Of a stretch of 64,000 nt of DNA, positions 1-7,517 are shown in pieces. The notes beneath the pieces were generated by a model. The model was not told the DNA's origin. It made no database searches and was given only the letters and a program-made list of their open reading frames with translations. A program made the translations under genes and the position numbers. Positions within the stretch are counted from its first letter, which is position 1. Every line of letters starts with the position of its first letter. This DNA comes from Sphingomonas sp. (lineage in GTDB: Bacteria > Pseudomonadota > Alphaproteobacteria > Sphingomonadales > Sphingomonadaceae): positions 103,664-167,663 of the forward strand of contig NZ_JAHBZI010000002.1 in the NCBI RefSeq assembly GCF_019635515.1, in the 5' to 3' direction.

Positions 1-271
1 TGACGCCGCCCATGCAGAGGAACACGGTCGCGGCGACCCAGTCGCCGAACAGCAGCTCGCCGGTCAGGCGGTCCGCCGCCAAGCCGGCGGCGGCGCCGGC
101 AAGGGTCGCCGCCAGCGCGGGCCAGAACCCGATGAATGCCGCGGCCACGACGCCCGGCACGAAGAAGATGAAGGTCGCCCGGTTCGCGAGCAGCGGGTCG
201 AGTCCCAGGCGGGCGACGAACCCCGTGGCGGTCACCGCGATCGCGATCAGCGTCGCGCTTGCCGCGCTCAT
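1..271 (-). CDS. Sensor histidine kinase N-terminus (DUF4118-like), partial
   Basis: From an ATG at 271 the minus strand encodes 90 codons that run off the left edge. They form three or four hydrophobic helices with the layout of the DUF4118 (KdpD-like) membrane input domain: a short helix, a 'RATFIFFVPGVV' segment, and an Ala/Gly-rich helix ending near 'DRLTGELLFGDW'. In this family the domain precedes PAS and HisKA/HWE kinase domains, which would lie outside the window. The frame stays open upstream of 271 without another ATG, so a non-ATG start further up is possible. The receiver protein at 553-930 is divergent and could be its partner. The family call rests on hydrophobic pattern and recall; the kinase domain is not visible. 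Confidence 0.6.
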   Translation of the reverse strand, partial: MSAASATLIAIAVTATGFVARLGLDPLLANRATFIFFVPGVVAAAFIGFWPALAATLAGAAAGLAADRLTGELLFGDWVAATVFLCMGGV

Positions 272-452
272 GCGCTGTGCCAGCGGCAAGGGAGCACGCG
301 CCTTCAGCGCCGGCCGGAAAGCGCCCGGGTCTCCTTCGCCTCCGGTGCGTCCCCTAGGATGAACACCCAAATTTCCGCTCCCTGCCGGCGCGCCTAGATC
401 GTTTCCGACCGCTGCCGCCGACCGATTGCCGCAGCAGCCAGGAGAATTCAAC

Positions 453-509
453 ATGCCGGCCCGCACCGATCGGATCCTTCACCGCGTGCTTCGATGGCAA
501 CAGGTCTGA
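453..509 (+). other. Possible 18-codon leader ORF with strong ribosome binding site
   Basis: An AGGAGAA at about 440-446 stands 6-7 bases before an ATG that opens an 18-codon frame (MPARTDRILHRVLRWQQV) ending in TGA. It sits 43 bases before the receiver gene in a 281-bp gap that otherwise shows nothing recognisable. It could be a leader peptide or the 5' end of a lost gene. The only support is the unusually good Shine-Dalgarno match. Confidence 0.3.
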
Positions 510-552
510 CCGGGCGACGGATGCGGTTCCGCCAGCCGCCGGGAATCCCCTG

Positions 553-930
553 ATGTCGAGGCCCCGCATCCTTCTTGTCGACGACGATCCGGCGGTCCGC
601 TCGTCAATCGCCTTCGCGCTCGAGATCGAAGGCTTCGACGTGGCCACGTTCGGCAGCGCCGAGGCGCTGCTCTCGGTCGGCGTTGCCGCGCCGCATGCCT
701 GCATGGTGTTCGACCATCGCCTGCCTGGCCTGGATGGCCTCGCATTGCTGGCGGCGTTGCGGATACGCGGCGAGCAGGCGCCCGCCATCATCATCACCAG
801 CAACCCCCCGCAACGGCTTCGCCAGCGCGTGTTGGACGCGGGCGCCCGGCTGGTCGAGAAGCCGCTGCTCAGCGACGCGCTCGTCGCGGCGGTGCGGGAA
901 GCTGCGTCTCGTGAAGGGAGCGCGCGATGA
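553..930 (+). CDS. Stand-alone response regulator receiver protein (FixJ-type receiver)
   Basis: A 125-residue protein that is a single CheY-like receiver domain with no output domain. The acidic pocket (D10-D11-D12), phosphoacceptor D54 in 'FDHRLPGLDG', the switch Thr/Ser at 82-83 ('IITSN') and K103-P104 are all present, so it should be phosphorylatable. Sequence style resembles FixJ-type receivers. Lacking a DNA-binding domain, it would act by protein contact, as a phosphate sink, or in a phosphorelay with the kinase fragment on the opposite strand. The ATG at 553 is preceded by a GGGAA-like binding site. The gene opens the oxygen-limitation island, but a direct link to it is inference. Confidence 0.85.
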   Translation: MSRPRILLVDDDPAVRSSIAFALEIEGFDVATFGSAEALLSVGVAAPHACMVFDHRLPGLDGLALLAALRIRGEQAPAIIITSNPPQRLRQRVLDAGARLVEKPLLSDALVAAVREAASREGSAR

Positions 931-938
931 GCGCTTCG

Positions 939-1424
939 TCACCAGACCGGATACATTTCGGCGGCCGAGAGCTGCCGAAGCGCCGTGCGGTGGGGTTGCA
1001 CGCCGGCGCGCGCCCCGGGGGATGCGTCCGCCAGCGACAGATGGTTGCGCAGGGCATCTCCGCTGGCGCTCCACGTCCGGCATCCGGCCACCTGACGCAT
1101 TTCGACGCACCCGCATTCTCTTGCCGTGCGCTCGAGCGCCGATCCGAGCGTCGCGCGGACGGGGGCCGAACGGCTGACTTCCAGGGTCACGAAATTATCG
1201 ACGAGCATCAGCCGCCCCGGTTGCGCGCATTCCTCTATCCGGTAGCTGGCCATGCCGAAGACGGCTCCATCGGGTGCCCACATGCCCAGCAACTCGCCGG
1301 GGCGGCAGCTTGCGACGAATGCCGTCCAGAGGTCCGGCGCGACCTCGGGCGCGATGGCGCGGACCAGGGCATAGGCCTGTTCGGCCTCGGGCTGCCCGAT
1401 CGGTATCACCGACAGGTAAGACAT
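939..1424 (-). CDS. GNAT-like N-acetyltransferase family protein
   Basis: 161 residues starting at ATG 1424. The middle part (about residues 45-110) has the GNAT strand order: a 'GMWAPDGAVFGMASYRIE' beta hairpin, then 'LMLVDNFVTLEVSRSAPVRATLGSALERTARECG', which fits the strand 4/helix 3 region that binds acetyl-CoA. The classic Q/R-x-x-G-x-G/A loop is not clear, so activity cannot be asserted. It lies between the receiver gene and the FnrN-like regulator, divergent from the latter with only 100 bp between their starts. A frame on the opposite strand covers the same DNA but reads as low-complexity Arg/Pro-rich sequence and is taken as a shadow. Substrate unknown. Confidence 0.55.
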   Translation of the reverse strand: MSYLSVIPIGQPEAEQAYALVRAIAPEVAPDLWTAFVASCRPGELLGMWAPDGAVFGMASYRIEECAQPGRLMLVDNFVTLEVSRSAPVRATLGSALERTARECGCVEMRQVAGCRTWSASGDALRNHLSLADASPGARAGVQPHRTALRQLSAAEMYPVW

Positions 1425-1483
1425 GCGGGGCTCATCCCATGAGTGCTCCCGATTTTCGGATAAAGCGCGATTTCCCTCGCGCC

Positions 1484-1497
1484 TTGACCTGCCTCAC
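1484..1497. promoter_or_regulatory. FNR/FixK-like half-matching operator upstream of fnrN
   Basis: TTGACCTGCCTCAC matches the FNR/FixK pattern TTGA-N6-TCAA at 7 of 8 fixed positions. It ends 27 bases before the fnrN start, a position suited to autoregulation. The second half site is imperfect, so the call is tentative. Confidence 0.4.
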
Positions 1498-1524
1498 TTT
1501 CGCATCACCTTCGGGGGGAATCGC

Positions 1525-2253
1525 ATGCATATCCGCAACCTAGCCGCCGCGGATCCGCAGCTTGCCGACGATCACTCCTGCTTCGGCTGCCCGGTGCGCG
1601 ATCTCGCGATATGCAACAGCCTCACCCAGATCGAGCTCGCGGTGTTTCGCGACAGCGGCTCGAAAAGGCGTCTCCAGCCCGGCGAGCCGCTATGCTGGGA
1701 GGGTGACGAGGCCGCTTATGTCTATACCGTGACGCGCGGCACGCTTCGGCTCTCGAAGCTGCTTTCGGACGGCAGGCGGCAGGTCACCGGCTTCGCCTTT
1801 CCGGGCGACTTCCTCGGCGTGACGATGGAGGACGAGCACCCCTTCACCGCCGAGGCGGTGTCCGAAGTCGAACTCTGCCAGTATCGCCGCAGCCGGTTCG
1901 ACGCCTTTGTCGATTCGCACCCGCATATTGAGCGGCGCCTGTATTCGGCGGCTGCGAGCGAGCTCGCCGCTGCCCGGGACCAGCTCGTCCTGCTCGGCCG
2001 CAAGACCGCGGCGGAGCGACTCGCCAGCTTCCTGCTCCAGATGACGCGGCGGAGCGAGCAGAGCCCGGGCAAGCCCTTGCGGGCGACGCTGCCGATGACC
2101 CGCACCGACATCGCCGACTATCTCGGCCTCCGTATCGAGACCGTCAGCCGCGAGCTCGGCATGCTCAAGACCAGCGGCCTCGTGCGCATGGTCGGCGTCC
2201 ACGAATTGTGGGTTCTCGATCGCGAAGGCCTGGAACTGCGCGGCGCGGACTGA
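1525..2253 (+). CDS. fnrN: FnrN-like oxygen-sensing Crp/Fnr transcription factor
   Basis: 242 residues. A cysteine cluster C19-x2-C22-x7-C30 and a fourth cysteine at 118 match the four ligands of the oxygen-labile 4Fe-4S cluster in FNR/FnrN proteins. A cyclic-nucleotide-binding-like beta roll covers about 40-150. The C-terminal winged helix has the recognition helix 'IETVSREL', whose E-x-x-S-R residues are those that read TTGAT half sites in FNR. The start at 1525 is chosen because GGGGGGA stands just upstream and the Cys cluster then begins at the family-typical distance; an upstream extension reads as unrelated sequence. It is expected to activate hemN, nrdJ and cco genes at low oxygen. Target assignment is inference from nearby TTGA-N6-nCAn sites. 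Confidence 0.9.
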   Translation: MHIRNLAAADPQLADDHSCFGCPVRDLAICNSLTQIELAVFRDSGSKRRLQPGEPLCWEGDEAAYVYTVTRGTLRLSKLLSDGRRQVTGFAFPGDFLGVTMEDEHPFTAEAVSEVELCQYRRSRFDAFVDSHPHIERRLYSAAASELAAARDQLVLLGRKTAAERLASFLLQMTRRSEQSPGKPLRATLPMTRTDIADYLGLRIETVSRELGMLKTSGLVRMVGVHELWVLDREGLELRGAD

Positions 2254-2272
2254 GGGCGCGGAGGGCTCGCAA

Positions 2273-2286
2273 TTGATCCTGCGCAA
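2273..2286. promoter_or_regulatory. FNR/FixK-like operator candidate between fnrN and nrdJ
   Basis: TTGATCCTGCGCAA keeps a perfect left half site (TTGAT) and 3 of 5 bases in the right half, or 7 of 8 in the TTGA-N6-TCAA form. It lies about 360 bases before nrdJ and about 55 bases before the decayed gene at 2342, so it may have served that gene first. Confidence 0.4.
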
Positions 2287-2341
2287 TGGGCCCGGAGCCT
2301 ATCGGAGTAGGGGGTGGGGCATCTGAAGAAAGGTGGCGTAG

Positions 2342-2543
2342 ATGCTCACGAAAACCTGTCTTTGTTAGCAAGTGCGACGCTGTTCGCATTGGTCGCCCCG
2401 GCGAACGGCGCGCCGTTCCAGGACCATGGCGCGCATGCCGCGAACGGCACGGCAGCGGACGTCGTGCGCGACGCAATCCGGAGACGGTTCGCATCCATCT
2501 CGACACGGTCGAGATCACGCCGCCGTGCCTGCCGCTTGGATGA
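2342..2543 (+). pseudogene. Decayed gene for a small secreted protein (two frameshifts)
   Basis: The gap of nearly 400 bases before nrdJ is not empty. An ATG at 2342 behind AAAGGTGG opens 'MLTKTCLC' and stops. One frame over, the reading continues as 'LLASATLFALVAPANGA', a textbook signal-peptide core with an Ala cleavage site, then 'PFQDHGAHAANG'. A second shift continues as 'NPETVRIHLDTVEITPPC' and ends in TGA at 2543. Joined across the two shifts this gives roughly a 65-residue exported protein. No intact frame spans it, so I read it as a broken gene. Sequencing error or chance are alternatives. Family not recognised; the tail vaguely recalls cupredoxin-like proteins. Confidence 0.4.
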
Positions 2544-2647
2544 GGTGCGTCAAAAGCGCGTTGCGAGCGCCGAATTGAGATAGGTCAACAGCGCGCCGTC
2601 GAGCCGGCCCCACATTGTCCCGCCAACGCAATGCGATGAGGAATCTC

Positions 2648-4858
2648 ATGCAATTCGAGAACGCGCTCGCCGAGGAGATCTGGACCGCGAAATACCGTTT
2701 CCGTCCGGCGCTGGATCAGGGAGACGCGACCGTGGACGAGACGATCATGCGGGTCGCCGCGGCGGTCGCGGACGCCGAGCGCGACGAGGTACGTGCCCTG
2801 TGGCGCGCGCGCTTCGAGGACGCGCTGCGCGACTTCCGCTTCATCCCCGCCGGCCGGATCCTGGCCGGCGCCGGCACCGAGCGCGCCGTCACGCTCTTCA
2901 ACTGCTTCGTGATGGGGACGATTCCCGACAGTCTCGACGGCATCTTCGAGCATTTGCGCGAGGCCGCGATCACGATGCAGCAAGGTGGCGGCGTGGGGAT
3001 GGATTTCTCGACGATCCGGCCCGCCGGCAGCGCGGTGCGCGGGGTGGGAGCCGAAGCCTCCGGCCCGCTGAGCTTCATGGACTGCTGGGATGCGATGTGC
3101 CGCACGGTGGAGTCGGCGGGTCAGCGGCGCGGCGCGATGATGGGGTGCCTGCGGATCGATCATCCCGATATCGAGGCGTTCATCGATGCCAAGCGCGATC
3201 CGGCGCGGCTCCGCAACTTCAACGTCTCGGTGCTCGTGCCTGACGATTTCATGATGGCGCTGGCAGGGGATCGCGACTGGCCGCTCGTCTTCGGCGGCCG
3301 CACCTATCGCACCGTCAAGGCGAAGGCGCTGTGGGAGCGGCTGATGCGCGCCACCTACGAGACCGCCGAGCCGGGGGTGATCTTCGTCGACCGGGTGAAC
3401 CAGGCGAACAACCTCGCGCATTGCGAGACGATCAGCGCGAGCAATCCGTGCGGCGAACAGATGCTGCCGCCTTATGGGGCGTGCCTCCTCGGCTCGATCA
3501 ACCTCGCGCGGCTCGTCGACCGCCCCTTCGCCGACGATGCCGCGCTCGACGAGGAAGCCCTTGCCGAGCTGACGCGGACCGCGGTCCGCTTCCTCGACAA
3601 CGTCATCGACATCTCGCGCTACCCGCTCTTCGACCAGGAGTCCGAAGCGAAGGCCAAGCGCCGGATCGGCCTGGGGATCACCGGACTGGCGGACGCGCTG
3701 CTGTTCTGCTCCGCCACCTATGGGACGAGCGAGGCGCTGGCGCTCACGCGCCGGTGGCTGGAGATCATCAAGCGCGAAGCCTATCGCGCTTCCGCCCTCC
3801 TCGCTGAGGAGAAGGGGACGTTCCCCGCGTACGACGAAGCCATGTTCGACCGCCCAAACCTGGTGTCGCTCGACGAGGAAACCCGCGCGCTGATCGCCGA
3901 GCATGGCCTGCGCAACGGCTGCCTCACCTCGATCGCGCCGACGGGCACGACTTCGCTGCTCGCGGGGAACGTTTCTTCGGGCATCGAGCCGGTCTTCGCC
4001 TATTCGTACACGCGGCGCATCCGGCAGGCGGACGGCTCGACGCGCGAGCAGGCGGTCGAGGATTACGCGATGCAGGTGTGGCGGCGCGAGAAGGGAGACG
4101 TGCCCCCACCCGAATCGCTCTTCGTCAGCGCCCAGACGCTCACGCCGTCGGATCACCTGACGATGCAGGCGGCCGCGCAGACGCTGATCGACAGCTCGAT
4201 CTCGAAGACGGTGAATTGCCCGCAGGACATCAGCTTCGAGGCGTTCGCGGATATCTATGTCGAGGGCTATCACCTCGGCTGCAAGGGCCTGACCACCTAC
4301 CGGCCGAACGCGGTGACCGGCTCGATCCTGAGCGTCGCCGCGCCCGAGGCCAGGCCCGCCATCGTCGAGGAGGCGCCGCTCGAGCCGCGTTCGGAGGCGC
4401 TGGAGGGCACGACCTACAAGCTGCGCTGGCCCGACAGCGCGCACGCCGTCTATGTGACGATCAACGACGTCTCCAGCGGAGGCGGGGCGCGGCCGTTCGA
4501 GATCTTCGTGAACTCGAAGAACATGGAGCATTATGCCTGGACGCTCGCGCTCACGCGGATGATCTCGGCGGTGTTCCGTCGCGCGCGCGACGTCTCGTTC
4601 GTCGCGGAGGAGCTCAAGGCGGTCTTCGATCCCCGCGGCGGCGCGTGGATGCACGGGCGCTACGTCCCTTCGCTCCCCGCCGCGATCGGCGGAATCATCG
4701 AGCGGCATGTCGGCACGCTCGAGCCGTCGGCAGCGCCGCCCGAACCGGCAGCGTCGAAGCCGGTCCCGCTAACCTGCCCACAGTGCGGCGCGGCGGCGAT
4801 GATCAAAGCCGAGGGCTGCAACAATTGCCTCGACTGCGGCTTCTCCAAATGCGGATGA
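2648..4858 (+). CDS. nrdJ: Adenosylcobalamin-dependent (class II) ribonucleotide reductase
   Basis: About 736 residues. It reduces ribonucleotides to deoxyribonucleotides using adenosylcobalamin, so it needs no oxygen. Visible landmarks are 'LFNCFVMG' near the N-terminus, 'QQGGGVGMDFSTIRP', the active-site 'SNPCGEQ' loop, and 'APTGTTSLLAGNVSSGIEPVFA' split across the barrel. The C-terminal Cys-rich tail (CPQC...CNNCLDCGFSKC) is typical of the NrdJ type that carries the reducing cysteines or a zinc ribbon. ATG 2648 follows GAGGAA; an ATG at 2636 and a TTG at 2615 in the same frame are alternatives. No cobalamin riboswitch is visible upstream. Position among hemN, fnrN and cbb3 oxidase genes suggests expression at low oxygen. 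Confidence 0.95.
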   Translation: MQFENALAEEIWTAKYRFRPALDQGDATVDETIMRVAAAVADAERDEVRALWRARFEDALRDFRFIPAGRILAGAGTERAVTLFNCFVMGTIPDSLDGIFEHLREAAITMQQGGGVGMDFSTIRPAGSAVRGVGAEASGPLSFMDCWDAMCRTVESAGQRRGAMMGCLRIDHPDIEAFIDAKRDPARLRNFNVSVLVPDDFMMALAGDRDWPLVFGGRTYRTVKAKALWERLMRATYETAEPGVIFVDRVNQANNLAHCETISASNPCGEQMLPPYGACLLGSINLARLVDRPFADDAALDEEALAELTRTAVRFLDNVIDISRYPLFDQESEAKAKRRIGLGITGLADALLFCSATYGTSEALALTRRWLEIIKREAYRASALLAEEKGTFPAYDEAMFDRPNLVSLDEETRALIAEHGLRNGCLTSIAPTGTTSLLAGNVSSGIEPVFAYSYTRRIRQADGSTREQAVEDYAMQVWRREKGDVPPPESLFVSAQTLTPSDHLTMQAAAQTLIDSSISKTVNCPQDISFEAFADIYVEGYHLGCKGLTTYRPNAVTGSILSVAAPEARPAIVEEAPLEPRSEALEGTTYKLRWPDSAHAVYVTINDVSSGGGARPFEIFVNSKNMEHYAWTLALTRMISAVFRRARDVSFVAEELKAVFDPRGGAWMHGRYVPSLPAAIGGIIERHVGTLEPSAAPPEPAASKPVPLTCPQCGAAAMIKAEGCNNCLDCGFSKCG

Positions 4859-4874
4859 GGCGCGCGGCGCGGCG

Positions 4875-6227
4875 TCAGATCGCGCGCGAGTGGCGCGCCG
4901 GCGCCTTGCCCAGATATTCGTCGAAGGCGGCGGCGACCACGCGGACCAGCGGCCGCGCCGCTTCGGGCACTTCGATCACGTTGCCCGATACCGCCGCGAG
5001 CCCGTCATGCACGATCTCGCCGAGCCCCGCGGCGCTGCCCATGACTGCGCTGGCATCGACGCCGTAGGGGAGGCAGAGCGTGCCGAGGTCTGCGCGGTAA
5101 TCGCACATGATCCGCTCGATGATCGTCGCGCGCAGCTTGTCCTGGCCCTGGAACCCACATGCTTTCGCCACGGCCGTGCCGTGCGCCCCGACGCGCTTCT
5201 GATATTCGCCGATCAGCACCGAGTTCTGGACATAGCCCTGCGGCAGCCGCCCGATCGACGAGGCGCCGAAGCCGATCAGCGTCGGGCACGCATCGGTGGT
5301 GTAGCCCTGGAAGTTGCGGTGGAGCCGGCCTTCGCGGAAGGCGCGCGCCAGATCGTCGTCTGGGCGGGCATAATGGTCGAGCCCGATGCGGACATAGCCG
5401 GCATCCTGCAGCAGTTCCGCGATCGCTTCCGCCTGGGCGTGGCGCGCCGCGCCGTCGGGCAGCGCGGCCTCCTCGATCTTGCGCTGGTGAATCTTGAAGC
5501 TCGGCACATGCGCGTAACCGAACACCGCGAAGCGATCAGGCAGCAATGTGAGCGACTGCGCGACGGTCTCGGCGCACGAGTCGACGGTCTGGTGCGGCAG
5601 GCCGTAGATCAGGTCGAAGTTGATCCCCGTGACCCCCGCGGCGCGAAGGTGCCGCGCGGCCTCGGCGGTCTGCTCGAAGCTCTGGATGCGGTTGATCGCG
5701 CGCTGCACGGCGGGGTCGAAGCTCTGGACTCCGAGGCTCGCCCGCGTCACTCCGCCGCGCGCGAGCGCATCGATCATCGCGGCGTCGAGCGTGCGCGGGT
5801 CGAGCTCGATCGCGACTTCGCTCGCGGCATCGATGCGGAACGTTTCGCGAAGCCGGTCCATCAGCGCGACGAACTGGCGCGGCTGCATCAGGCTGGGCGT
5901 GCCCCCGCCGAAATGGATGTGCCGCACAGCCGGCGTCTGGCCCATCGCGTCCCGCACCCAGGCGATCTCGCCGAGCAGCGACTCGAGGTAGCGCGTGATC
6001 GGTTCCTCGCGCGCGGTGACCGTGGTGTGGCAGCCGCAATACCAGCACATCGAGCGGCAGAAGGGCACGTGCAGATAGACCGAGACCGGCTCGGTCGGCG
6101 GCAGTTCCGCCAGCCAGTGCGCATAGCGCTCCGGCGTCATCCCGGGCGCGAAATGCGGGGCGGTCGGGTAGCTGGTGTAGCGCGGCAGCGGCCGATCCGC
6201 GTAGCGCGAGACGATCTCGGGCGTCAC
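4875..6227 (-). CDS. hemN: Oxygen-independent coproporphyrinogen III oxidase
   Basis: 450 residues, radical SAM enzyme that decarboxylates coproporphyrinogen III to protoporphyrinogen IX without oxygen. The Fe-S motif C57-x3-C61-x2-C64 with a further C66 ('CRSMCWYCGC') matches HemN rather than the HemW group, as does the N-terminal 'RYTSYPTAPHF' segment. Downstream come 'HFGGGTPS' and 'DPRTLD', which fit SAM and substrate-binding parts. The start is GTG at 6227 behind AGGAGGA. The gene is transcribed toward nrdJ, tail to tail with it, and lies 105 bp downstream of the Crp/Fnr gene on the same strand, so the two may be cotranscribed from the site at 7044. It would supply heme for the cbb3 oxidase under microaerobic conditions. 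Confidence 0.95.
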   Translation of the reverse strand: MTPEIVSRYADRPLPRYTSYPTAPHFAPGMTPERYAHWLAELPPTEPVSVYLHVPFCRSMCWYCGCHTTVTAREEPITRYLESLLGEIAWVRDAMGQTPAVRHIHFGGGTPSLMQPRQFVALMDRLRETFRIDAASEVAIELDPRTLDAAMIDALARGGVTRASLGVQSFDPAVQRAINRIQSFEQTAEAARHLRAAGVTGINFDLIYGLPHQTVDSCAETVAQSLTLLPDRFAVFGYAHVPSFKIHQRKIEEAALPDGAARHAQAEAIAELLQDAGYVRIGLDHYARPDDDLARAFREGRLHRNFQGYTTDACPTLIGFGASSIGRLPQGYVQNSVLIGEYQKRVGAHGTAVAKACGFQGQDKLRATIIERIMCDYRADLGTLCLPYGVDASAVMGSAAGLGEIVHDGLAAVSGNVIEVPEAARPLVRVVAAAFDEYLGKAPARHSRAI

Positions 6228-6332
6228 TGGGGTTCCTCCTGGTTTCGCGGGCGCTCTACCGCAAGCGGCGCGTGCCCGCGCCTCGGGTACGGACCGGATG
6301 CGTTCTCCGCCCGAGGCGGGCCGGCGCGGCGG

Positions 6333-7010
6333 TCACAGGATGTGGCGGTCCTGCCCGTTCAGGAGGTTGCCGGCGCGGCCTTCGAGCGCTTCGATCTTCA
6401 GTGCGAGGATCCGGCGGCGCGCGGCGCGGACCATCCCCTCGGCTTCCCACCGGCTCACGATCCGGCTGACCGTGTGCAGCGTGGTGGCGGTGAGCTCGGC
6501 CAGTTCCTGGCGCGAGATCTCGACCATGTGCGAGCCGCCCTGCGCGATGAGCCGCAGCAGGGCCCGCGCCACGCGCTGCTCGACCGGCTGGGACGATACT
6601 TCGTGCAGCCGTTGCAGCATCTCCTCGTTACCCTGCGAGAGAAAGCGCATCGTGTTGAACGCCAGGGGAGGATTCTCGAAGAGCATCGAAAGCGCGCGCT
6701 CCGCGGGCCAGGCCAGGGTCTTGACCGCGGTGACCGCCGAGGCGGTTGCGGGATGATTGGTGCGTTGCACGACCGAGGACGCGCCGGGCAGATCGCCCGG
6801 GCCGAGCACGTGCACGGTCATCGCGGCGCCGCGCGGCGAGGTCCGCCACACCCGCACATGCCCTTCGGTGATGGCGAAGAGCTGCGTCGCGAGATCCTCT
6901 TCGTGGAACAGCGCTTCGCCCGGCGCATAGGCCCGCCGCACTCCGCTTTCGAAGAGCAGCGTCAGGAGCGGTGCGGGCAGGTCCGCGAAAAAGGCGCCGA
7001 TCAAAGGCAT
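6333..7010 (-). CDS. Cysteine-free Crp/Fnr family regulator (NnrR/DNR-like)
   Basis: 225 residues with a cNMP-like beta roll (about 15-125), dimer helix (about 125-150) and winged helix (about 160-215). It has no cysteine at all, so it cannot carry an FNR-type Fe-S cluster. The recognition helix reads 'TLHTVSRIVSRWE', which keeps the S-R pair but replaces the Glu of FNR with His, resembling NnrR/DNR-type nitric-oxide regulators. No denitrification genes are in the window, so an NO role is only a resemblance. The gene diverges from the cco operon, and the near-palindrome at 7044-7057 lies between them about 34 bases before its start codon. It may coregulate cco and hemN together with FnrN. Confidence 0.85.
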   Translation of the reverse strand: MPLIGAFFADLPAPLLTLLFESGVRRAYAPGEALFHEEDLATQLFAITEGHVRVWRTSPRGAAMTVHVLGPGDLPGASSVVQRTNHPATASAVTAVKTLAWPAERALSMLFENPPLAFNTMRFLSQGNEEMLQRLHEVSSQPVEQRVARALLRLIAQGGSHMVEISRQELAELTATTLHTVSRIVSRWEAEGMVRAARRRILALKIEALEGRAGNLLNGQDRHIL

Positions 7011-7043
7011 GCGGCTTCATCGTCGTTCGCCGGCGGCGCTTCT

Positions 7044-7057
7044 TTGACCTAGAACAA
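7044..7057. promoter_or_regulatory. FNR/FixK-like operator in the crp/cco divergent region
   Basis: TTGACCTAGAACAA fits TTGA-N6-nCAA at 7 of 8 fixed positions. It lies between the divergent Crp/Fnr gene (start 7010) and the cco-linked genes (start 7131), so one site could serve both directions. There is no comparable site in the 87 bases directly before ccoN, which suggests that ccoN is read from here through the small gene at 7131. Confidence 0.45.
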
Positions 7058-7130
7058 ATTCAACCGGCTCCCGGCATGCCATGGCGATCGGACCGGTCGA
7101 CAATTCCGCCCGGCAAGGAGCTGAAAACCC

Positions 7131-7430
7131 ATGCCGATCGGCGGATTCGCGGCGATCTTCGCGCTCTTGGTTCTTTCGACGCTGGCATCGGGCATCTGGC
7201 TGGTGCTGCGGGCGAATGCCGTCGCGCGCGAGACGGATAGCGTTCATAACGACATCGTCCCGGGACCCACGCGCCCGCCGGGACGGCGCACCTCGCGTGA
7301 GAGCGTGCGGCTGGCCGGGCTCGTATTCGGTCTTTCCTGCGCGGGCCTCGCGCTGTTCATCGTCCTGTATGTGAGCGGCACGATCGAACCGGGCTGGACC
7401 GTTAACGATCCGACGGTGCAGCGCCCATGA
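7131..7430 (+). CDS. Small two-helix membrane protein preceding ccoN
   Basis: 99 residues with an N-terminal transmembrane helix (about 5-27), a basic/Pro-rich cytoplasmic or periplasmic loop (about 30-60) and a second helix (about 61-85). AAGGAG at 7115-7120 stands 10 bases before the ATG. No family recognised. It lies 87 bases ahead of ccoN on the same strand and is the only gene between the divergent promoter region and the oxidase operon, so it is probably transcribed with the oxidase. A role in cbb3 assembly or regulation is possible but unsupported beyond position. Confidence 0.65.
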   Translation: MPIGGFAAIFALLVLSTLASGIWLVLRANAVARETDSVHNDIVPGPTRPPGRRTSRESVRLAGLVFGLSCAGLALFIVLYVSGTIEPGWTVNDPTVQRP

Positions 7431-7517
7431 CGGCTTCGTCGGACTACCGGGAGCCCGCCGACACCGACGCGGCATCCCTCCCTCTTCCCCCATTCGGTTT
7501 CCACGAAAGCGCGATCC

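Noticed and set aside
927..1442. Plus-strand frame covering the GNAT-like gene
   Set aside because: Arg/Pro-rich and motif-free; the minus-strand reading has a GNAT strand order.
2254..2647. Cobalamin riboswitch before the B12-dependent nrdJ
   Set aside because: I looked for a B12-box-like core and surrounding stems and saw none.
2585..4708. Very long open frame antisense to nrdJ
   Set aside because: High-GC codon bias leaves the antisense frame open; the product is Arg/His/Asp-rich without motifs, while nrdJ on the other strand has all signatures. The same applies to long antisense frames at 4890-7052, 7701-8732, 22001-23506, 26539-28545, 30567-32099, 42414-43958, 49304-50755 and 60530-62671.
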